From Bacillota bacterium (lineage in GTDB: Bacteria; Bacillota; Clostridia; Oscillospirales; Oscillospiraceae), in contig JAUMWD010000005.1 in NCBI GenBank assembly GCA_030529825.1, forward strand, positions 51,803 through 115,802: a DNA stretch of 64,000 nt, written 5' to 3'. Numbering within the stretch: the stretch's first letter is position 1; every line of letters starts with the position of its first letter. The notes under the pieces are model-generated. The model ran no database searches. It was given only the letters and a program-made list of their open reading frames with translations, and had not been told where the DNA came from. Shown piece by piece: positions 58,815-64,000 of the stretch. The translations under genes were made by a program, and so were the position numbers.

Positions 58815-60302
58815 TTACTTTTTGTGGAAAAGCTTCTTTGCCTGATACTTGGGCTCGTAGGTGATGTTGACGCCTAACTTCTGGAACAGGCTCTCATCAA
58901 CTCTGGAAAGAATGACTGATGAATGAGCTTCGCAGCCGCGGAGCTTGTTCAGCTGGTCGATGGCCAGCTCTGCCATGGGATTGGTTACTGCGCAGATGGA
59001 AAGAGCGATGAGCAGCTCGTCGGTATGGAGACGGGGATTGTGGTTGCCCAGATGCTCGACCTTGAGATGCTGAATAGGGGCAATGACACTGGGAGCGATG
59101 AGAAGCAGCTCCTGGTCGATGCCGGCGAGTCTCTTAAGTGCGTTCATGAGGCAGGCAGAGCTTGCGCCCAGAAGGGAAGAGGTCTTACCGGTGACGACGG
59201 TGCCGTCGGGAAGCTCAATGGATACTGCGGGAGCTCCGGTTTCCTCTGCACGGACACGGGCAGCCTCCACAACGGGGCGGTCTGCAACGGTGAGCTCCAG
59301 GGACTTCATTATAAGCTCAATCTTGCGGACCTCTGCAGCGGTACCGAGTCCCTGACGCAGGGAGCAGGCGGCAGTAAAGTAGCGGCGGATGATTTCCTGG
59401 TTGGATGCCTCGCGGCAGGCGTCATCGTCGCAGATGCAGTAGCCGGCCATGTTTACACCCATATCTGTGGGGCTCTTATAGCGGCACTCGCCGTAAATGC
59501 GGGAGAGAATTGCGTTGAGAACGGGGAAAATTTCCACATCGCGGTTGTAGTTTACGGTGGTTTCGCCATAGGCCTCGAGATGGAAGGGGTCAATCATGTT
59601 GACATCGTCAAGGTCGGCGGTGGCGGCCTCGTATGCCAAATTGATGGGATGCTTCAGAGGAATGTTCCAGATGGGGAAGGTCTCAAACTTCGCGTAGCCT
59701 GCGCTGACACCGCGAAGATGCTCGTGATAAAGCTGGCTGAGGCAGGTGGCCATTTTTCCGCTGCCGGGACCGGGTGCGGTTACAACCACGAGGCTTCTTT
59801 CTGTTTCAATATAATCATTTCTGCCGAAGCCGTCCTCGGAAACGATGAGCTCGACATTAGATGGGTAATCGGGGATGATATAGTGACGGTAGACCTTGAT
59901 GCCCAGAGCTTCAAGGCGCTTCTGGAACTGGTCTGCAGCGCGCTGACTGCGGTAATGGGTGATAACCACGCTGCCCACATAGAGGCCGATACCCCGGAAA
60001 GCGTCAATCAGGCGGAGAGTGTCCTCGTCGTATGTAATGCCGAGGTCGCCGCGCCGTTTGTTGCGTTCAATGTCATCAGCAGAGATGGCAATGACGATTT
60101 CCGCATCGTCCTTCATCTCCAACAGCATTTTAACCTTGCTGTCGGGCTCAAAACCGGGGAGAACACGGGATGCGTGGAAGTCATCAAAGAGCTTGCCGCC
60201 GAATTCCAGGTACAGCTTGCCGCCAAACTGATTGATTCTGTCGCGAATATTCTGGGACTGAAGTGCTACATATTTTGCGTTGTCAAAGCCTGTCCGATTC
60301 AT
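58815..60302 (-). CDS. DUF1846 family protein
   Basis: 495 residues, full length for DUF1846 (about 490-500). Conserved blocks GFDNAKYVALQSQNIRDRI at the start, TAPGPGSGKMATCLSQLYHEH (a P-loop-like Gly-rich segment near 175), HPINLAYEAATADLDDVNMIDPFH and HLGNHNPRLHTDELLIALSI. The family is common in Firmicutes and other anaerobes; an ATP-binding role is suggested by the Gly-rich segment, but the function is not known. Single-gene unit. Confidence 0.93.
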   Translation of the reverse strand: MNRTGFDNAKYVALQSQNIRDRINQFGGKLYLEFGGKLFDDFHASRVLPGFEPDSKVKMLLEMKDDAEIVIAISADDIERNKRRGDLGITYDEDTLRLIDAFRGIGLYVGSVVITHYRSQRAADQFQKRLEALGIKVYRHYIIPDYPSNVELIVSEDGFGRNDYIETERSLVVVTAPGPGSGKMATCLSQLYHEHLRGVSAGYAKFETFPIWNIPLKHPINLAYEAATADLDDVNMIDPFHLEAYGETTVNYNRDVEIFPVLNAILSRIYGECRYKSPTDMGVNMAGYCICDDDACREASNQEIIRRYFTAACSLRQGLGTAAEVRKIELIMKSLELTVADRPVVEAARVRAEETGAPAVSIELPDGTVVTGKTSSLLGASSACLMNALKRLAGIDQELLLIAPSVIAPIQHLKVEHLGNHNPRLHTDELLIALSICAVTNPMAELAIDQLNKLRGCEAHSSVILSRVDESLFQKLGVNITYEPKYQAKKLFHKK

Positions 60303-60340
60303 TGTTTATCCCTCTCTTTTTTATCAAATACAAAGAGAAA

Positions 60341-61507
60341 TTATATACCGTAGAGCAGGTTTTTGTCAAATACTTTGCATGCCGAAAGATACTTGATAAC
60401 ACAACGGATTTTTGTGCTTTTTACCACATAGTTTTCCTTGCTGGTGCTGAAAAACAGAGTCTGGGGGCCCAAAACGGACATACCGCGAAGCTCCTTGACG
60501 GGAACGGTGCTTCCGTCGGGGAGAATAAGCCTGTCGCGGAAGAGCTTGAGCTCGCCTGCGGAGATGAACTGGGTGCTCTCACCGGTTTTAATCTTGTAAA
60601 GCAGCATGTCCGTGTCGGAGAAGATTTCCTCCTCACCTGCGGAAAGGCATTTTTCCTTTATGCGCTCATTCTGCCATATGTTCCAGTCAAGAACGGTGTC
60701 GAAAATGACATCGCTGCCGGCAAAGTAGCCCTCGGGGGTGTAGCGGTGTCTTGCGCCGCAGGAGGTGCAGTAAAAGTCATTGCCTTTGCTGCGCATATAT
60801 CCCTCTGCCTTGCAGTTGGGGCAGATAAAGAGCATGGTTTCCAGGTTTTCCGCCAGCTTTCTTCCGCGGAACTTTGTGCGAACCTCCCTCTGACGGGCGT
60901 AAGCGTCCTCGTGAAGGTCGGTTTCGATGAGCTCCTGCACTGCGCCTGCGGTGAGAGATTTCAGATATTCGGGCTCATAAACACCAACTACATGACCACT
61001 GGCCTTGCCGCGGCGGAGAGAGCCGCCGCTCCAACGGGGATTTGAGAAATAAATACCCTCTGTGCGGTAGGTGATGAGCTTTGCTCCCGTCATACGGGCC
61101 ATCTTGCCTGTGGCGGGAGTTATGGGAGAGGTGACACCGTCCCAGGATCGGTTTCCCTCGGGGAAGATGCAAACATTGTTGCCTTCGCCCAGATTGCGGA
61201 CGATGTTTCTTACGGTGGGGGAGGCATTGCCGCCCTTCTGACGGGGAATTATTCTTGTGCCCCAGCGGAGAAAGTCGGAAACGAAGCCCTTACGGAGAAT
61301 GTGCTCGCTGGCGACAAAATAAAGAGGCTCCGTGAAACTGCAGGCCAGGAGCATGGGGTCAAGATCGGCGTTGTGATTTGCCATGACGAGATAAGGCCCT
61401 TTTCCGCGGTATACCTCGGCGTCATAATTAAAAATGATTTTTGAGCCGACAATGCAAATTGGGTGTACAATGCTCCACAGCAGCTTGTGGCGTTTGCGTT
61501 CTTCCAT
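60341..61507 (-). CDS. PlsC-type acyltransferase with C-terminal zinc ribbon
   Basis: 388 residues from ATG 61507 (AGGAGG upstream; the in-frame ATG at 61516 is less likely). Residues about 35-220 are a 1-acylglycerol-3-phosphate acyltransferase fold: NHNADLDPMLL (HX4D variant, near 48), FPEGNRSW (near 118) and a middle block RQKGGN. A zinc ribbon CPNCKAEG ... CTSCGARHRY (about 230-258) and a beta-rich end domain follow. The usual HX4D reads N-H-N-A-D-L-D, so the catalytic His is kept. It would make phosphatidic acid or act on a glycolipid at the membrane. The zinc ribbon is unusual. Confidence 0.85.
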   Translation of the reverse strand: MEERKRHKLLWSIVHPICIVGSKIIFNYDAEVYRGKGPYLVMANHNADLDPMLLACSFTEPLYFVASEHILRKGFVSDFLRWGTRIIPRQKGGNASPTVRNIVRNLGEGNNVCIFPEGNRSWDGVTSPITPATGKMARMTGAKLITYRTEGIYFSNPRWSGGSLRRGKASGHVVGVYEPEYLKSLTAGAVQELIETDLHEDAYARQREVRTKFRGRKLAENLETMLFICPNCKAEGYMRSKGNDFYCTSCGARHRYTPEGYFAGSDVIFDTVLDWNIWQNERIKEKCLSAGEEEIFSDTDMLLYKIKTGESTQFISAGELKLFRDRLILPDGSTVPVKELRGMSVLGPQTLFFSTSKENYVVKSTKIRCVIKYLSACKVFDKNLLYGI

Positions 61508-61655
61508 AAAAAACACCTCCTATATCTTATACATTTTACATTAATTTAATAGTTGTATCAAGTATAAAGGCTTTTTTTCTAATAAATTTTATGTTATATT
61601 ATAATATGTAGAATAATCTCACGAAATATTATTCCCGGGAAAGGCAAGAATTACT

Positions 61656-64000
61656 ATGGGTTTGTTTGGTAAACTGTTCGGAAGTCATACTGACCACGAG
61701 CTTAAAAAGATTTATCCTATTGTTGATAGAATAGAGGCGCTGGAGCCCGAAATGCAGAAGCTCAGCGATGCAGAGCTTCGGGGAAAAACCGAGGAGTTCA
61801 AGGAACGCTTCAATAATGGCGAGGACCTTGACAGCATTCTGCCCGAGGCATTTGCCGCGGTGCGTGAGGCTGCATGGCGTGTTCTGGGCATGAAGCCCTT
61901 CCGCGTTCAGCTCATCGGCGGCATTGTCCTGCATCAGGGGCGTATTGCGGAAATGAAGACCGGCGAAGGCAAAACGCTGGTTGCCGTTCTTCCCTCATAT
62001 CTTAACGCCATTGCCGGCGAGGGTGTTCATGTTGTCACCGTCAATGACTATCTGGCTCGCCGAGACAGCGAGTGGATGGGCAAGGTCCACCGCTTCATGG
62101 GCCTGTCAGTAGGCCTCATTGTCCACGGACTCACAAACAAGGAGCGTCAGGAGGCATATGCCGCCGACATTACCTACGGTACCAATAACGAGATGGGCTT
62201 TGACTATCTCCGTGACAATATGGCTCTCTACAAAGAGAATATGGTTCAGCGCGGCCATTCCTTCGCCATTGTCGACGAGGTTGACTCTATTCTCATTGAC
62301 GAAGCGAGAACTCCCCTTATCATTTCCGGTCAGGGCGATGAAAGCACCGATCTTTACCGCAAGGCGGATGATTTCGTCTGCTCACTGAAGAGAAAGGTCT
62401 ATACCTCCATTGATACCAAGGAGGAGGAAGATGAGAATATAGATGCCGACTATGTGGTGGACGAAAAGGCACGCACCGCCGTTCTCACTGCCCAGGGCAT
62501 CAAGAAGGCCGAACGGGTGTTCGGACTGGAAAACTATGCTGATGTGGAAAACGGCACTTTAAGCCACCATATTAATCAGGCTCTCCGCGCCCACGGCATC
62601 ATGAAGCGCGATGTGGACTATCTTGTCAAGGACGGCGAGGTACTCATTATTGACGAGTTCACGGGCCGCATTATGCTGGGCCGCCGCTACAGTGAGGGCC
62701 TGCATCAGGCGATTGAGGCCAAGGAGCATGTGGATGTTCAGAACGAAAACAAGACTTTGGCCACAATCACCTTCCAGAATTATTTCCGCCTTTATGATAA
62801 GCTCTCCGGCATGACGGGTACAGCTCTCACCGAGGAAGAGGAATTCGGAACTATCTACAAGCTGGATATCGTTGAAATCCCCACCAACAAGCCTGTTCAG
62901 AGAATTGACCATCCCGATGTAATCTATAAGAATGATAACGGTAAGAATAATGCCATTATTAATCAGATCGTGGCTTGCCACGAAAAGGGACAGCCCGTGC
63001 TGGTGGGTACAATCTCCGTTGAAAAGAGCGAATATCTCTCCAATCTGCTTAAGCGCAAGGGAATAAAGCACAATGTCCTCAACGCAAAGCATCATGAGAA
63101 GGAAGCGGAAATAGTTGCCCAGGCAGGTAAGCTGGGTGCGGTCACCATCGCCACCAATATGGCAGGCCGCGGCACCGATATCATGCTGGGCGGCAATGCG
63201 GAGTATCTTGCGAAGATTGACCTGCGCAAGGCCGGCTTTGCCGATGAGGTCATTGCAGAGGCTACGGGCTTTGCCGATACCGATGACGAGGATATCATCA
63301 ATGCGCGCCAAATGTTCCATGAGCGCATGGAAGCCCATAAGGAGGTCTGCTCCGCCGAAGCGGAAAAAGTTAAAGAGGCAGGAGGCTTGTTCATTCTCGG
63401 TACCGAGCGCCATGAATCCCGCCGAATAGACAATCAGCTCCGCGGCCGTGCGGGACGTCAGGGCGACCCCGGTGAAAGCCGCTTCTATATTGCCGCCACT
63501 GACGACATTATGCGTTTGTTCGGCAGCGACAGATTCAAAAATATCATGGACACCTTTAAGATGGATGAGGACGAGGCTCTTGACGCAAAAATGCTGTCCG
63601 ATGCCGTGGAACGCGCCCAGAAAACCGTGGAAAGCAAGAACTTCCAGCGTCGTAAGAACGTCCTTGAATATGACGATGTAATGAACCAGCAGCGCAACAT
63701 CATCTATGATGAGCGCCGCAAGGTGCTTGACGGCGAAGAGCTGCGCGAGCACATTAACGGAATGGTTAAGGAATTCATTTCCTCCACCGTAACTGACGGA
63801 CTGGGCGGTGCGGCTGCCGAAAATCAGGAGATGCTGGATGAAGCTGTTGCGCCCTTTGAGAAATACTTCCTGCCCAAGCATGCCATTAAGCTTGAGGACT
63901 TCAAGGGCAGAGTAAGCCCCGAAAAGGTTACCGATGCCGTATATGAAACCGCCATGAAGGTTTATGACGGACGGGAAAAGCTCATGGGCGAGCAGCTCAT
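61656..64000 (+). CDS. secA: Preprotein translocase ATPase SecA, 3' truncated by window
   Basis: The first 781 residues run open to the window end. N-terminal FGKLFGSH, Walker [12 protein letters not shown] near 102, DEAD-type [18 protein letters not shown] near 205, preprotein crosslinking domain, second motor domain with [14 protein letters not shown] and [18 protein letters not shown], helical scaffold with [16 protein letters not shown]. It drives Sec-dependent export. A GGAAAGG-type ribosome site precedes the ATG at 61656. A TATAAT (near 61600) is present, but I see no good -35. Confidence 0.97.
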   Translation, partial: MGLFGKLFGSHTDHELKKIYPIVDRIEALEPEMQKLSDAELRGKTEEFKERFNNGEDLDSILPEAFAAVREAAWRVLGMKPFRVQLIGGIVLHQGRIAEMKTGEGKTLVAVLPSYLNAIAGEGVHVVTVNDYLARRDSEWMGKVHRFMGLSVGLIVHGLTNKERQEAYAADITYGTNNEMGFDYLRDNMALYKENMVQRGHSFAIVDEVDSILIDEARTPLIISGQGDESTDLYRKADDFVCSLKRKVYTSIDTKEEEDENIDADYVVDEKARTAVLTAQGIKKAERVFGLENYADVENGTLSHHINQALRAHGIMKRDVDYLVKDGEVLIIDEFTGRIMLGRRYSEGLHQAIEAKEHVDVQNENKTLATITFQNYFRLYDKLSGMTGTALTEEEEFGTIYKLDIVEIPTNKPVQRIDHPDVIYKNDNGKNNAIINQIVACHEKGQPVLVGTISVEKSEYLSNLLKRKGIKHNVLNAKHHEKEAEIVAQAGKLGAVTIATNMAGRGTDIMLGGNAEYLAKIDLRKAGFADEVIAEATGFADTDDEDIINARQMFHERMEAHKEVCSAEAEKVKEAGGLFILGTERHESRRIDNQLRGRAGRQGDPGESRFYIAATDDIMRLFGSDRFKNIMDTFKMDEDEALDAKMLSDAVERAQKTVESKNFQRRKNVLEYDDVMNQQRNIIYDERRKVLDGEELREHINGMVKEFISSTVTDGLGGAAAENQEMLDEAVAPFEKYFLPKHAIKLEDFKGRVSPEKVTDAVYETAMKVYDGREKLMGEQL

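Noticed and set aside
1..64000. CRISPR arrays, tRNA and rRNA genes, insertion sequences
   Set aside because: No regularly spaced repeats, cloverleaf-type sequences, rRNA segments or transposase genes were found on reading.

Overview
The window looks like chromosomal DNA of an anaerobic, spore-forming Clostridia bacterium, probably an Oscillospirales-type relative, of intermediate G+C. Pointers are a SigG forespore sigma factor, S-layer-homology (SLH) proteins, VanW-family and DUF1846 proteins, a ferredoxin-type siroheme reductase, Gram-positive-type YidC/Jag, and sigma-A promoters with AGGAGG-type ribosome binding sites. The species cannot be named from sequence alone. No tRNA, rRNA, CRISPR array or complete mobile element was seen.

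Layout. 1-7.8 kb: tail of a DUF3298/4163 protein, a lipoprotein, rpsO-pnp on the minus strand, another lipoprotein, and two overlapping CNNM/CBS (HlyC/CorC-type) membrane proteins. 8.0-25.4 kb: an apparent organosulfonate/sulfur locus (below). 25.5-29.0 kb: a small membrane protein, an isolated holin-amidase lysis cassette and an APC permease with a palindromic operator candidate. 29.1-36.8 kb, minus strand: metG, vanW-like, hemW, htpG, fchA-like. 36.8-43.4 kb: a THEP1-type NTPase, a DUF4358-SGNH lipoprotein, sigG with a SigF-like promoter, nadE, a secreted GH24 lysozyme with SLH domains, and a CaCA antiporter. 43.4-47.2 kb: a repeat-domain membrane protein, ricT-like (with a probable C-terminal frameshift), holB, and a decayed Rhs remnant followed by an orphan immunity-like gene. 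47.2-50.3 kb: rpmH-rnpA-yidD-yidC-jag-acpP. 50.4-52.4 kb: thiT under a TPP riboswitch, and queH-queT. 52.5-56.6 kb: an SLH protein divergent from an XRE regulator, rpsF-ssb-rpsR, and small membrane proteins. 56.8-64 kb: a coiled-coil/AQLxxG-repeat membrane protein split by a frameshift, DUF1846, a PlsC-zinc-ribbon acyltransferase, and secA running off the end.

The most interesting region is 8.0-25.4 kb. It encodes a LysR regulator, a GltS-like transporter, a 103-residue unknown protein, a clear sulfoacetaldehyde acetyltransferase (Xsc) homologue, a second TPP enzyme, a 3-hydroxyacyl-CoA-dehydrogenase-fold dehydrogenase, a CoA-disulfide-reductase/rhodanese fusion (persulfide reductase type) and an AsrC-like siroheme/4Fe-4S sulfite reductase. 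These are followed by an iron- or tetrapyrrole-type ABC importer, both siroheme synthesis genes, a VOC protein and, convergently, a D-cysteine desulfhydrase/L-cysteate sulfo-lyase family gene. Inferred model: a C2 or C3 sulfonate is imported and oxidised (and possibly decarboxylated) to sulfoacetaldehyde. Xsc splits this into acetyl phosphate and sulfite. Sulfite is reduced to sulfide by a siroheme enzyme whose cofactor and iron supply are encoded next to it. Acetyl phosphate would yield ATP, and sulfite would act as electron acceptor. The Xsc identity and siroheme link rest on family motifs; the substrate and the roles of the second TPP enzyme and dehydrogenase are hypotheses.
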